This document shows, in pieces, positions 26,497 through 35,718 of a stretch of 64,000 bases of DNA. The translations under genes were made by a program, and so were the position numbers. The notes beneath the pieces are model-generated. The model did no database searches and was not told where the DNA came from. It worked only from the letters and a program-made list of their open reading frames with translations. Each line of letters starts with the position of its first letter. The first letter of the stretch is position 1. Location of the stretch: contig NZ_LGDE01000337.1 of NCBI RefSeq assembly GCF_001279725.1, forward strand, positions 1-64,000. Reading direction: 5' to 3'. Origin of the DNA: Streptomyces sp. WM4235 (GTDB lineage Bacteria; Actinomycetota; Actinomycetes; Streptomycetales; Streptomycetaceae).

Positions 26497-27000
26497 TCAC
26501 ACCGCGCGGGTGAGGATCCTCAGCACGTCGAGCGACGTCGGCGGTACGTCGGGGTCGTCCGCGTCCGCCGCGGCGAGCCGTACGTGGGCCTCGCGGGCGG
26601 CGCGTACCGCCTCGGGCCAGGCGTGGTGTTCCAGGTACGTCGACACGGGCGCGTCCGGTCCGACCTGGTGGAGGATCCGCAGTACGCGGAGCACGGCGAG
26701 GTCCACGACGGCCGCCTCGGCGGAGTCGCGGAAGATCGTGCCGACGTACTTCTCGGCGGACCAGCTGTCGAGCCAGGTGTCCTCGACGAGCCGGTACACG
26801 GCATCGGTGACGTCGCCGTAGCCTTCGACGCCGGTCGACCAGACCTCCTCCTGGAAGGCCGGGTCGGAGAGCATGTGCAGCGCCGAGCGCACATTGGCGC
26901 GCCAGCGCCACCACGGCATGTCGTTGAGGGGCATGCCGCCCATGGTGGAGGAGCGGCCGCCGCGGCGGGAAGAGTTCTTCGAACCTTGGGCGAATGTCAC
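26497..27000 (-). CDS. conserved protein of unknown function next to purU
   Basis: A 167-aa soluble helical protein: LNDMPWWRWRANVRSALHMLSDP near residue 26, then DTWLDSWSAEKYVGTIFRDSAEA. I recall similar uncharacterised proteins beside purU in other Streptomyces (named after SCO4402), but no reaction is known. The first 20 residues are Ser/Arg/Gly-rich and poorly conserved-looking, so an internal ATG (residue 20 or 23) may be the true start. It shares the purU transcript, 14 nt upstream. Function not assigned. Confidence 0.75.
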   Translation of the reverse strand: MTFAQGSKNSSRRGGRSSTMGGMPLNDMPWWRWRANVRSALHMLSDPAFQEEVWSTGVEGYGDVTDAVYRLVEDTWLDSWSAEKYVGTIFRDSAEAAVVDLAVLRVLRILHQVGPDAPVSTYLEHHAWPEAVRAAREAHVRLAAADADDPDVPPTSLDVLRILTRAV

Positions 27001-27141
27001 GCTTTCGATCGTACGTTCCCCCCACCTGCGATCTTGAGGCGCCCGGGCGTGCGAGGATGCCCCGGCAATTCACCCGGGCGTCACCGAATGTTGTGTACAC
27101 CTCACTCTCCAGTTCCCCGTGGGGCGGAATGGTGCGTGGAC

Positions 27142-28416
27142 ATGACCAATCGGCGACGCACGGCGACCCTCACCCGCACCTTCCTGGCCACGGCGATGGG
27201 CGCGTGTCTCGTCGCCGGCTGCGGGACGCTCCCCGGGGACGCGGGGCAATCCGGGGGCACCCTCACGGTCATGACGTTCGCCCCGATGGGCACCAAAGCC
27301 ACCAACATGCCGGGAATGCCCGGCATGGCCAAGGCGTACGAACGCTGGGTGAACGCCAAGGGCGGCATCAACGGCCACAAGCTGCGCGTCCTGACCTGCA
27401 ACGAGAAGAACACCCCCACCGGCGCCGCCGACTGCGCGCGCGAGGCCATCGCCGAGAAGGCCGTCGCGGTCGTCGGCTCGTACAGCCAGCACGGCCGCGC
27501 CTACATGGCCCCCCTGGAGGCCGAGGGCATCCCCTTCATCGGCGGGTACGGGGTCTCCTCCGAGGAGTTCCAGAGCCCCCTGTCCTACCCCGTCAACGGC
27601 GGTCAGCCCGTCCTCCTCGCCGGCGCCGGCCACCAACTGGGCCGCGCCTGCTCCAAGGTGTCCCTGGTCCGCCCCGACACCCTCGCCGGCGACGCCCTGC
27701 CGGTCCTGCTCAACGCCGGCCTCAAGGCCAACAACGTGCCCGAGGCCGCCGACATCCGGGCCGCCGAGGACTCCGCCGACTTCGCCCCGCAGGCCCGGGA
27801 GGCGCTCGCCAACGTCTCCACCGGCAAGGACCGCAGTTGCGTCGCGGCCGTGCTCGGCGAGCGCACCGAGACCTTCTTCGACGCCTTCCGCCGCTCCGAC
27901 GGCCGGCACGCGAAGGCGCAGATCTCCTCCGTGCTCGGCAGCGTCAGCCAGTCCCTGGTGGACCGCACCGGCGGCAAGGACAGCCCCTTCGAGGGCGCCT
28001 ACCTGACCAGTTGGTACCCGGTGTCCACCGACCCGCTGTGGGAGCCCATGCGCAAGGTCATCTCCGAGCAGGCCTTCGGCGACGACACCCTCGACCCCGA
28101 CGACAGCGGAGCGCAGACCACCTGGATCGCCTACTCCGTGCTGAACGAGATGGTGCGGCGCCTGGACCGGGGCGAGGACGTCACCGCGCGCCGGCTCACC
28201 CGCGCCCTCAACCAGGCCGAGAGCGTCAAGACCGGCGGCCTCACCCCCGACCTGAGCTGGCGCTACCAGGACCTGCGCGCCGTCGCCGGTTTCCCCCGGA
28301 TCTCGAACGGCCGGGTCACCTTCCAGATCGTCCGGTCGGGGCGACTCGTCGCCCAGCCCGGCGAACAGACCCTGGACATGACCTCGACGCTGGAGCAGGC
28401 CCCCCGCGCGACGTGA
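27142..28416 (+). CDS. ABC-type branched-chain-amino-acid-like binding lipoprotein
   Basis: A 424-aa secreted protein. A signal peptide with basic start (TNRRRTATLTR) and lipobox LVAGC near residue 29 predicts a lipoprotein on the outer face of the membrane. The mature part is a type 1 periplasmic-binding fold of the LivK kind (AVVGSYSQHGRAYMAPLEAEGIPFIGGYG). No permease or ATPase gene is adjacent, so it is an orphan receptor or works with a distant transporter. The ATG at 27142 has in-frame alternatives just upstream (GTG 27136). Ligand unknown. Confidence 0.85.
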   Translation: MTNRRRTATLTRTFLATAMGACLVAGCGTLPGDAGQSGGTLTVMTFAPMGTKATNMPGMPGMAKAYERWVNAKGGINGHKLRVLTCNEKNTPTGAADCAREAIAEKAVAVVGSYSQHGRAYMAPLEAEGIPFIGGYGVSSEEFQSPLSYPVNGGQPVLLAGAGHQLGRACSKVSLVRPDTLAGDALPVLLNAGLKANNVPEAADIRAAEDSADFAPQAREALANVSTGKDRSCVAAVLGERTETFFDAFRRSDGRHAKAQISSVLGSVSQSLVDRTGGKDSPFEGAYLTSWYPVSTDPLWEPMRKVISEQAFGDDTLDPDDSGAQTTWIAYSVLNEMVRRLDRGEDVTARRLTRALNQAESVKTGGLTPDLSWRYQDLRAVAGFPRISNGRVTFQIVRSGRLVAQPGEQTLDMTSTLEQAPRAT

Positions 28417-28435
28417 TCCCGGCGGGTCGCCCGTA

Positions 28436-28467
28436 CCCGTACGCGCTCTCCGGCGTGCGCGTACGGG
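28436..28467. terminator. bidirectional hairpin terminator
   Basis: An 11-bp perfect stem (28436-28446 with 28457-28467, cccgtacgcgc) and 10-nt loop lie in the 60-nt gap between the convergent lipoprotein and membrane-protein genes. Confidence 0.75.
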
Positions 28468-28476
28468 CGGCCCGGA

Positions 28477-30153
28477 TCAGAGCTGCGACTTGTCCCGCTT
28501 GGTGAGCTCGTACTTGCCCGCGATCGAGTTCCACATGGCCGCGGCCGACTGCTTGGCCTTCGTCGCCTCGCCGCTCGACGCGTTGCCCTTGCCGGCGTTG
28601 GCGGTGGTCTTGGCCTTGCCGTCCTTGCAGTTGCCCTTGTCGTGGTCCACGTCGTCCGCCCAGGCCGCGTAGCTGTTGTCGGCCTCCGCCGACGCGTTCC
28701 AGGCCTTGGTGAGGGAGGCGGCGAGCCTCGCGTGGTTCGGCAACTTGTCCATCTTGAGGTCCTGGAGCTTGGTCACCAACTGCTCGCGCTGGAGGGCCGC
28801 GGCGCGCAGGTCGCCGGCAGCCTGTCCGAGGTTGGCGCAGCCCTTGATGTCCTCGACGGCCTTGATCACGGCGGCCCTGCTGTCGTTGCTCTCGGCGAGC
28901 AGCTTGTCGAGCTGTACGGCCTGGGGGCGGGCCGGGTCGACCGGAGCCTCCCCGACCGCCGCGGCCGACCCTCCGGTACCGGTCGGGGCGGCGGGCTCCG
29001 CGCCCGGGTCCGTGTTCTGCGCCTTGCCGTCCGACAACAGCGCGCCGACGCCGAGTCCGACCACCACGAGGCCCGTGATCACGGCGGCGATCACGGCCGG
29101 CGACACCTTGCGACCGGCCGGCGGCGGCGGGGGCGGCGGGGCGTGCTGGGCGTGAGGCTGCTGCTGGTACTGCGGCGGCATCGGGCGGCCGGGACCCTGG
29201 GGGCCCTGCCCGCGCGGCGGACGGGGCCGGGGCGGCTGCTGTCGCAGCACCGGCTCCTGGATCGGCGGCAGGTGCTGCGTGTGCCCGGCGGTCCCGTCGT
29301 CACCGCGGAACAACCCGTCGAAGCCCTCGGCGGCGTTGGGCCCCGGCCCGGGCGGGACGGGCGGGATGAACTGGGTGGCGGCCTCGGCGTGCGCGGGCGT
29401 GCCCGGGCCCGAGGGGACCGGCGGTATGTACTGGGTCGCGTCCTCACCGGCACCGGCACCCTGCCCCGGACCGGAACCCGGGCCGGAGGGGACGGGCGGG
29501 ATGTACTGGGTCGCGTCCTCACCGGCACCGGGACCCTGCCCCGGACCGGAACCCGGACCGGAGGGGACGGGCTGGATGAACTGCGTCGCGGCCTCGGCGT
29601 GCGCCGGCGTACCCGGACCACCGGAGGGGACCGGCGGTATGTACTGCGTCGCGTCCTCACCGGAACCGGCACCCTGCCCCGGACCGGGACCCGGACCGGA
29701 GGGGACGGGCTGGATGTACTGCGTCGCGGCCTCGTGCAGCGGCGGCGGGTAGCCGTAGCCGGGCTCGCCGGCCCGCTGCGCCGGGTCCTCCTGCGGCGGG
29801 TACCCGTAGGCGGGCCCGGGCTGCTGCTGCTGCTCGTACTGCTGCGGGTACGGCTCCTGCCGCGAGTACTGCTCCTGCCGCTGGTACGGCTCCTGCTGCC
29901 CGTACTGCTGCCCCTGCGGGTAGCCCTGGTACTCCTGGGCCGGGGCCTGCTGGTAGCCCTGGTGGTCCTGGTACTGCTGCTGGGGCGCCGGCGGCTGCTG
30001 GGGCTGCTGCGGGGACTCCTGTCCCCGCACCGGCTCCGGGTCCTGGAGCGCGTAGTCGTCCTGTTCCCGGTACTCCGGCTGCTCCGGATATGCCGGATCC
30101 GGACCCCACGGCGCCCCTGACCGGGGGGCGCCCCCTCGTCCGTTCTGCGTCAC
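28477..30153 (-). CDS. repeat-rich single-pass membrane protein
   Basis: A 558-aa protein with three parts. About 340 N-terminal residues are Gln/Pro/Tyr-rich and disordered. A single membrane segment (VSPAVIAAVITGLVVVGLGV) follows near residue 355. The C-terminal part of about 180 residues is helical and extracellular. Residues about 140-275 hold six or more copies of an (A/D)ATQ(Y/F)I(P/Q)PVPSG unit separated by Gly/Pro spacers. With the long tail cytoplasmic, the topology recalls streptomycete surface or sensor proteins of unknown role. I do not recognise the C-terminal family. Confidence 0.8.
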   Translation of the reverse strand: MTQNGRGGAPRSGAPWGPDPAYPEQPEYREQDDYALQDPEPVRGQESPQQPQQPPAPQQQYQDHQGYQQAPAQEYQGYPQGQQYGQQEPYQRQEQYSRQEPYPQQYEQQQQPGPAYGYPPQEDPAQRAGEPGYGYPPPLHEAATQYIQPVPSGPGPGPGQGAGSGEDATQYIPPVPSGGPGTPAHAEAATQFIQPVPSGPGSGPGQGPGAGEDATQYIPPVPSGPGSGPGQGAGAGEDATQYIPPVPSGPGTPAHAEAATQFIPPVPPGPGPNAAEGFDGLFRGDDGTAGHTQHLPPIQEPVLRQQPPRPRPPRGQGPQGPGRPMPPQYQQQPHAQHAPPPPPPPAGRKVSPAVIAAVITGLVVVGLGVGALLSDGKAQNTDPGAEPAAPTGTGGSAAAVGEAPVDPARPQAVQLDKLLAESNDSRAAVIKAVEDIKGCANLGQAAGDLRAAALQREQLVTKLQDLKMDKLPNHARLAASLTKAWNASAEADNSYAAWADDVDHDKGNCKDGKAKTTANAGKGNASSGEATKAKQSAAAMWNSIAGKYELTKRDKSQL

Positions 30154-30279
30154 CGGGAGACTCCTTCTCCGACTTGTCCGAACCTACGGAACCGTCGGGT
30201 CACGCTACCCGGTCATCCGCCGTCACCGGCAGGCCCACCCGAACCTTCCACTTCACCCACCCCGCCCGGGGCCGGTCCC

Positions 30280-31662
30280 TCAGGCGGGTTGCACCGCGGG
30301 CCGGGCCCCGAATTCCCGCACCGAGGCCTCGTCGCGGTACGGCTCCAGCCTCGTCCGGAAGTCCTCCAGGTACTCCATTCCGCGCCGCGACCGCAGCGAT
30401 CCCAGGAGGTCGGCGGCCTTCGCCGCCGTCTGGCATGCCTGCTCCACCTCCCGCTGCTGGACCTGCGCCGCCGCCAGCAGCAGCATGCCGATCGCCCGGC
30501 GGCGGGCCTTGGTCTCCGGAAGGCCCCGCAACGCCTCCTCCGCCCGCCTGGCCGCCGCGTCGGCCTGCCCCAGGTCCCGGTGGCAGTGCGCCAGTTCGTC
30601 CGCGAGGTAGGACTGGTCGAAGTGGCGGATCCAGGAAGGGTCGTCGCCGGTCTCCGGCTCCGCCCGTTCCAGCGCCGTCACCGCCCTCCCGGACAGCACC
30701 GCCGTGGCCCGGGTGTCGCCCATCAGCGCGTGCCCGCGCGCCTCGGCCGCGTAGAACATGGACTCCACCCGCGGGGTGACCTGCCCCCGCGTGCCTTCCT
30801 GGGCGGCCCGCGCCAACTGCGAGATCTCCCGGGGATTGCCCAGCTCGGCCGCGAGGTGGCTCATCGAGGCGGCCAGCACGTACCCGCCGTACGCGCGGTC
30901 GCCCGCGGCCTGGGCGAGACGCAGCGCCTGGATGTAGTAGCGCTGGGCCAGGCCGGGCTGGCCGGTGTCCACCGCCATGTAGCCGGCGAGTTCCGTCAGC
31001 CGTGCCACCTCCGCGAACAGCGCCCGGCCGACCGGTTCCCGGTAGGAGCCGCCGATCAGCCCGGACACCACGGAGTTGAGGTAGTGCACGACGACGGGCC
31101 GCACGTGACCGCTGCCGAAGCGGTGGTCGAGTTCCTTGAGCGCCTCGGTGGTCGCCCGTACCGCGTCCACGTCGGACATCCCGACGCGCGAGCCGCCGCT
31201 GCGTGCCACCTGCGGGTCGGCGCCGGTGATCAGCCAGTCGCGGCTCGGTTCGACGAGCGCGGACGCCGCCACGCTCGATCCGGAGAGGAAGTCGCGCCGG
31301 CCGACGTCACTGCGCCACAGCTCGCAGACCTGCTCGATGGCACCGATCACCGTCGGGGAGAACTGCAGGCCGACGCCGGAGGCGAGGTTCTTGCCGTTGG
31401 CCATGCCGATCTCGTCGATGGTGACGGTCCGGCCGAGTTTGCGCCCGAGCGCCTCGGCGATGATGCCGGGCGCCCGGCCGCGCGGTTGTTGGCCGCGCAG
31501 CCATCGGGCCACGGAGGTCTTGTCGTAGCGCAGATCGAGGCCGTGCTCGGCCCCGCACATGTTCACGCGCCGGGCGAGCCCGGCGTTGGAGCACCCGGCT
31601 TCCTGGATGAGCGCCTGCAACCGTTCGTTCGGTTGACGGGCGACGAGAGGCCTGGCTGCCAT
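30280..31662 (-). CDS. NsdA-like HTH/TPR transcriptional regulator
   Basis: A 460-aa protein. An N-terminal DNA-binding segment (ALIQEAGCSNAGLARRVNM through KTSVARWLRGQQPRG, residues 15-65) is followed by helical repeats of TPR type (AVDTGQPGLAQRYYIQALRLAQAAGDRAYGG-like, from about 200). NsdA of S. coelicolor, a negative regulator of sporulation and antibiotic production, has this layout; orthology cannot be shown here. The ATG at 31662 follows AGGGGG at 9 nt; upstream in-frame sequence is atypical. It is divergent from a primase-polymerase-like gene, sharing a 215-nt promoter region. Confidence 0.8.
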   Translation of the reverse strand: MAARPLVARQPNERLQALIQEAGCSNAGLARRVNMCGAEHGLDLRYDKTSVARWLRGQQPRGRAPGIIAEALGRKLGRTVTIDEIGMANGKNLASGVGLQFSPTVIGAIEQVCELWRSDVGRRDFLSGSSVAASALVEPSRDWLITGADPQVARSGGSRVGMSDVDAVRATTEALKELDHRFGSGHVRPVVVHYLNSVVSGLIGGSYREPVGRALFAEVARLTELAGYMAVDTGQPGLAQRYYIQALRLAQAAGDRAYGGYVLAASMSHLAAELGNPREISQLARAAQEGTRGQVTPRVESMFYAAEARGHALMGDTRATAVLSGRAVTALERAEPETGDDPSWIRHFDQSYLADELAHCHRDLGQADAAARRAEEALRGLPETKARRRAIGMLLLAAAQVQQREVEQACQTAAKAADLLGSLRSRRGMEYLEDFRTRLEPYRDEASVREFGARPAVQPA

Positions 31663-31877
31663 GAAAAACCCCCTGAAGCCGCGGGAGAGCGTAGGAATGA
31701 TCACTTCCCGCCTGATGTGCGGAGAATCTTCCCCTCTGCGTTGCGTGGCTACCCGCGGACCGCGCCCCGACCTCCCACGCGCCCCCGCCCATGCACCGGT
31801 GCGCCCCGTATGCAGGATCGATGTTCCGTCCACGGGCCGGTTTACGCCCGTAACCCCAGGTGATCGCGAGAGTTGTG

Positions 31878-32555
31878 ATGGGCGTGGAAGAGACCATCGG
31901 AGTCACGGAGACCGCACCCATCCCCAAGCAGCGCGGCAAGCAGCTGCTGGACCATGCCGTGCGGTACGCGGAAGAACGGCACTGGGATGTCTTCGCCGGC
32001 ACCTGGTTGGAGGCGGCCGACGGCCGGGAGATCTGCTCCTGCGGAACCGCGGACTGCGCGGCGCCCGGCGCCCACCCGACGGTGAAGGACTGGGCCGCAC
32101 AGGCCACCGGGAGCGCGGTGCAGGTCCGGCGGATCTGGGCGAAGCAGCCCGAGGCCTCGATCCTGATGCCGACGGGGCGCACGTTCGACGCGCTGGACGT
32201 CCCGGACTCCGCCGGCTTCCTGGCCCTGGCCCGACTGGAACGCATGCAGCGCACCCTCGGGCCGGTCGCCCTCACCCCCGACCACCGGATGCTCTTCTTC
32301 GTCCTGCCGGGCGCCGGCGTGAAGGTGCCGGACCTCGTACGGAAGTCGGGCTGGTCGCCCGCCGCGATCGACCTGGCCGCCCGGGGCGAGGGCGAGTACG
32401 TGGCCGCGCCGCCCACCCGCTTCGGCGGCCGGGGCTCGGTGCAGTGGGCCCGCAAGCCCACGCCCGCCAACCGGTGGCTGCCGGACACCGAGGAACTGAT
32501 CGACGCCCTCGCGTACGCGTGCGGCAGTCACGCCCGGGACCTGCGCACCGCCTGA
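31878..32555 (+). CDS. primase-polymerase-like (bifunctional DNA primase/polymerase N-domain) protein
   Basis: A 225-aa protein with AVRYAEERHWDVFAGTWLE and a Cys cluster CSCGTADCAAPGAHPTVKDW at about residues 54-73. This pattern is found in the Prim-Pol N-terminal family of actinobacterial and plasmid proteins. In Streptomyces many stand-alone members lack the helicase part and have no tested activity. It is divergent from the NsdA-like gene. The ATG at 31878 was preferred over a GTG at 31860; neither has a good ribosome site. No phage or plasmid genes are nearby, so it is probably domesticated. Confidence 0.75.
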   Translation: MGVEETIGVTETAPIPKQRGKQLLDHAVRYAEERHWDVFAGTWLEAADGREICSCGTADCAAPGAHPTVKDWAAQATGSAVQVRRIWAKQPEASILMPTGRTFDALDVPDSAGFLALARLERMQRTLGPVALTPDHRMLFFVLPGAGVKVPDLVRKSGWSPAAIDLAARGEGEYVAAPPTRFGGRGSVQWARKPTPANRWLPDTEELIDALAYACGSHARDLRTA

Positions 32556-32669
32556 GCGCACCGCGGAATTCTCCGAGAAGTTCATGACATAAGTAACTGC
32601 TGCCGCCTCTCCCCCTCCTCCTATGGTGAGGAACGTAGGACCACGGGGAACGGAACGAGAGGCACGCGC

Positions 32670-33503
32670 ATGCCCGACCAGGCTGACGCCACGACGAGCA
32701 GGACGGACGGCGGGACGGGTGGCGTGCGATCCGCGCCGCACGCCGCCGTACGCATCGAGGGACTGTGGAAGCGGTTCGGCGAGCAGGTGGCCGTCTCCGG
32801 CATCGACCTGGAGATCCCGGCGGGCCGGTTCATCGGGCTCGTCGGACCCAACGGTGCGGGCAAGACCACCACCCTGTCGATGATCACGGGTCTGCTGCGC
32901 CCCGACGCGGGGCGTGTCCTCGTCGCGGGGCACGACGTCTGGGCCGATCCCGTCGAGGTGAAGTCGAGGATCGGCGTCCTGCCCGAGGGGCTGCGCCTGT
33001 TCGAGCGACTCTCCGGACGTGAACTCCTCGGCTACATGGGCCGGTTGCGCGGTCTGCCGGGTGAGGAGACCGACAAGCGGGCGACGCAGCTGCTCGACGT
33101 GCTGGACCTCGCCGGCTCCCAGCACAAGCTGGTCGTGGACTACTCGACGGGCATGCGCAAGAAGATCGGCCTCGCGGCCGCGCTGCTGCACAACCCCGAA
33201 GTGCTCTTCCTGGACGAGCCGTTCGAGGGTGTGGACCCGGTGTCGGCGCAGACCATCCGCGGCGTGCTGGAGCGCTACACCGCGTCCGGCGCCACCGTGA
33301 TCTTCTCCTCCCACGTGATGGAGCTGGTCGAGTCGCTGTGCGACTGGGTGGCCGTCATGGTCGCGGGCCGGATCCGCGCCGCGGGCCCGCTGGCCGACGT
33401 ACGGGGCGACGCGCCGTCCCTCCAGAGCGCCTTCCTCGGGCTCGTCGGCGCCCAGGATCGCGCCTCCGGCGACTCCCTGGACTGGCTGGGCGGCGCCCGA
33501 TGA
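32670..33503 (+). CDS. ABC transporter ATP-binding protein
   Basis: A 277-aa ATPase of the ABC-2/CcmA type. Walker A is GPNGAGKTT and Walker B is VLFLDEPFEG, with a signature YSTGMRKK replacing LSGGQ as usual in this class. The H-loop is SSHVMEL. It powers the permease encoded next, whose ATG overlaps its stop. The first 30 residues are Thr/Gly-rich and variable. Transported compound unknown. Confidence 0.93.
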   Translation: MPDQADATTSRTDGGTGGVRSAPHAAVRIEGLWKRFGEQVAVSGIDLEIPAGRFIGLVGPNGAGKTTTLSMITGLLRPDAGRVLVAGHDVWADPVEVKSRIGVLPEGLRLFERLSGRELLGYMGRLRGLPGEETDKRATQLLDVLDLAGSQHKLVVDYSTGMRKKIGLAAALLHNPEVLFLDEPFEGVDPVSAQTIRGVLERYTASGATVIFSSHVMELVESLCDWVAVMVAGRIRAAGPLADVRGDAPSLQSAFLGLVGAQDRASGDSLDWLGGAR

Positions 33504-35143
33504 CCGCCACCGCCTCCGTCACCGCCCCCACCACCGCGGCGACCCACGCCGTCTCCCTGACCCCGCTGTTCGTGCGGCTCAAGCTGTCCCTGCTGAAGAA
33601 CGGCCTGAAGGGCTCCTCGAAGCGCAAGGCCGTCTGGATCTCCAGCCTCGTCTTCGCGCTCGTCGTCGCGTTCTTCATGACGCTGGGCCTGTCCCTGCTG
33701 CACGGGCACACGCACGCCGGCACCGTCGTGGTGCTGCTCGCGGCGATCCTGGCGCTCGGCTGGGCCTTCATGCCGCTGTTCTTCCCGACCGGCGACGAGA
33801 CCCTCGACCCGAGCCGGCTGGTCATGCTGCCGCTGCACCCGCGTCCGCTCGTACGGGCCCTGCTGGCCTCCTCGCTGGTGGGCATCGGCCCCCTGTTCAC
33901 GCTCTGCCTGGCCATCGGCTCGGTGGTCGCCGTCGCGCGGGGCGCCGCGGGAGTGGCGGCCGCCGTGGTGGCCGTCCCGCTGCTGCTCCTCGGCTGCGTC
34001 GCGCTGGCCCGCGCGGTGGCCACGGCCAACGTGCGGCTCCTGTCCAGCCGCAAGGGACGCGACCTGGCCCTGCTCAGCGGCCTGTTGATCGCGATCGGCG
34101 CGCAGGTGGCGAACTTCGCGAGCCAGCGGCTGTTCCAGGCCGGCGGCCTGACGCAGTTGGAGCCGGCCGAGGCCGTGGTGCGCTGGCTGCCGCCGGCGAC
34201 GGCGGTCGGCATGGTCGACTCGGTGAGCGACGGCGACTACGCGGTCGCCGCCGCCCAACTGGCCCTCACACTGGTGGCCCTGGCCGCGCTGATCTGGTTC
34301 TGGGAGCGCAGCCTGACCAGGCTGATGGTGACCCCGGACGGCTCCACCATCGCGGCGGCCGAGCCGCACAAGGACCGCGGTGACCGCGGTGACGGCGGAG
34401 TCTGGGCCTTCCTGCCGGCGGGCCGCACGGGCGCGGTCATGCAGCGCAGCCTGCGCTACGCGATCCGCGACCCGAAGACCAAGGCGTCCTGGGCGTCGGC
34501 GCTGGCCATCGGCCTGATCGTGCCGGTCTTCAACGCCCTCCAGGGCACCGGCTCCGTGTACCTCTCCTGCTTCGGCGCGGGCATGCTCGGCGTCCAGATG
34601 TACAACCAGTTCGGTCAGGACACCTCGGCGTTCTGGATGGTCGCCCAGACCATCTCGTCCCCGCGTGACGCGTTCGTCGAACTCCGGGCCCGCGCCTACG
34701 CGCTGGCCCTGATCACCGTCCCGTACACGGTGCTGGTCACGGCCGTCACCGCCTGGCTGCTCGGCGACTGGAACGCGTTCCCGGCCGGTCTGGGCATGTG
34801 CCTGGCGCTGGTGGGTTCGATGATGTGCACGGGCTCGCTGGCCTCGGCGCACTTCGCGTACTCCATCCCGACCGACGGGGCCTTCAAGAACGTCGTCCCG
34901 GGCCAGGCCGGCCTGGCCTGGATGGGGATCTTCGGCGGCGTGCTGGTCTCGGCCGTGATCTGTGCGCCGATGATCGCCCTCACGATCTACCTCGGGGCGA
35001 CGGACCAACAGTCCCTGACCTGGATCCTGCTGCCGCTGGGCATCGCCTGGGGCACCCTGACCACGTGGGCGGGCGTGCGCATCGCCGCCCCCGCGGTGTC
35101 CCGCAAGCTCCCGGAGATCCTCGTGGCGGTCAGCAAGGGCTGA
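33500..35143 (+). CDS. ABC transporter permease
   Basis: A 547-aa integral membrane protein with about 10-12 hydrophobic segments. These include a pair near residues 48-95, four between 120 and 260, and six in the second half. Its start overlaps the ATPase stop by 4 nt (ATGA). The size fits an unusually large ABC-2-like exporter subunit that acts as a homodimer. A hydrophilic charged loop (HKDRGDRGDGG) divides the halves. No substrate clue. A hairpin at 35161 terminates the pair. Confidence 0.88.
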   Translation: MTATASVTAPTTAATHAVSLTPLFVRLKLSLLKNGLKGSSKRKAVWISSLVFALVVAFFMTLGLSLLHGHTHAGTVVVLLAAILALGWAFMPLFFPTGDETLDPSRLVMLPLHPRPLVRALLASSLVGIGPLFTLCLAIGSVVAVARGAAGVAAAVVAVPLLLLGCVALARAVATANVRLLSSRKGRDLALLSGLLIAIGAQVANFASQRLFQAGGLTQLEPAEAVVRWLPPATAVGMVDSVSDGDYAVAAAQLALTLVALAALIWFWERSLTRLMVTPDGSTIAAAEPHKDRGDRGDGGVWAFLPAGRTGAVMQRSLRYAIRDPKTKASWASALAIGLIVPVFNALQGTGSVYLSCFGAGMLGVQMYNQFGQDTSAFWMVAQTISSPRDAFVELRARAYALALITVPYTVLVTAVTAWLLGDWNAFPAGLGMCLALVGSMMCTGSLASAHFAYSIPTDGAFKNVVPGQAGLAWMGIFGGVLVSAVICAPMIALTIYLGATDQQSLTWILLPLGIAWGTLTTWAGVRIAAPAVSRKLPEILVAVSKG

Positions 35144-35160
35144 CACGCCGCTCGACACTT

Positions 35161-35196
35161 CGAAGGCCCCGCCCGGCCCGCCGGACGGGGCCTTCG
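35161..35196. terminator. hairpin terminator of the ABC operon
   Basis: An 11-bp perfect stem (35161-35171 with 35186-35196, cgaaggccccg) and 14-nt loop begin 18 nt after the permease stop. Confidence 0.85.
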
Positions 35197-35199
35197 GCG

Positions 35200-35700
35200 T
35201 CCCCCGACGGAAACATCTGGACCGCGTACGGCGACGAGGGCATCTTCGGCAGCCACCCCGAGTCCCGGGGCGCCCTGGCGGGGTGGGGCCCCGACGGTCG
35301 CGCCCTCTGGTCACCTCGGCAGCCCTTCCCCGAGGGGCCCGTCAACGGTTCCACGGCCGCCACGGACGGCGCGTACGTCTGGACGGCCTGGTACTGCCGC
35401 TCGGGCACCTACCTGACCCGGATCACCCCCGCCACGGGCGAGACGAGGAGTTGGCCCACTCCCCTGCGGAGGGTGGACGGCCTCGCCGTGCGCGGCGACC
35501 GGGCCGTGCTGACCTCGCGGGAACACGACCGGCCGTGGACCGAGGTCGTACGGATCGAGCTGCGCGACAACGGGACGTGCGCGGTGACCGGTCGGGACCG
35601 GCAGCGGCTGCCCGGCCACGTGGTCATGCACTGCGGGCAGGGCCGGGACGGCACGCTGCTGCTGCGCGCCGGTGACACGTGGGTCCGCATCGAGGCCTGA
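35200..35700 (+). pseudogene. N-terminally truncated gene remnant
   Basis: About 166 codons of well-biased coding sequence end at a TGA at 35698-35700 (GDTWVRIEA at the C-terminus). Segments such as NIWTAYGDEGIFGSHPES and AYVWTAWYCRSGTYLTRI look like beta-propeller blades. The coding signal begins at once after the ABC terminator, with no ATG or GTG and no ribosome site until deep inside. So the 5' part appears to have been deleted, with a breakpoint near 35197. It could still be read from an internal start, but most of the fold would be missing. Confidence 0.65.
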
Positions 35701-35718
35701 CCTGCCGCGACCTCCTCC

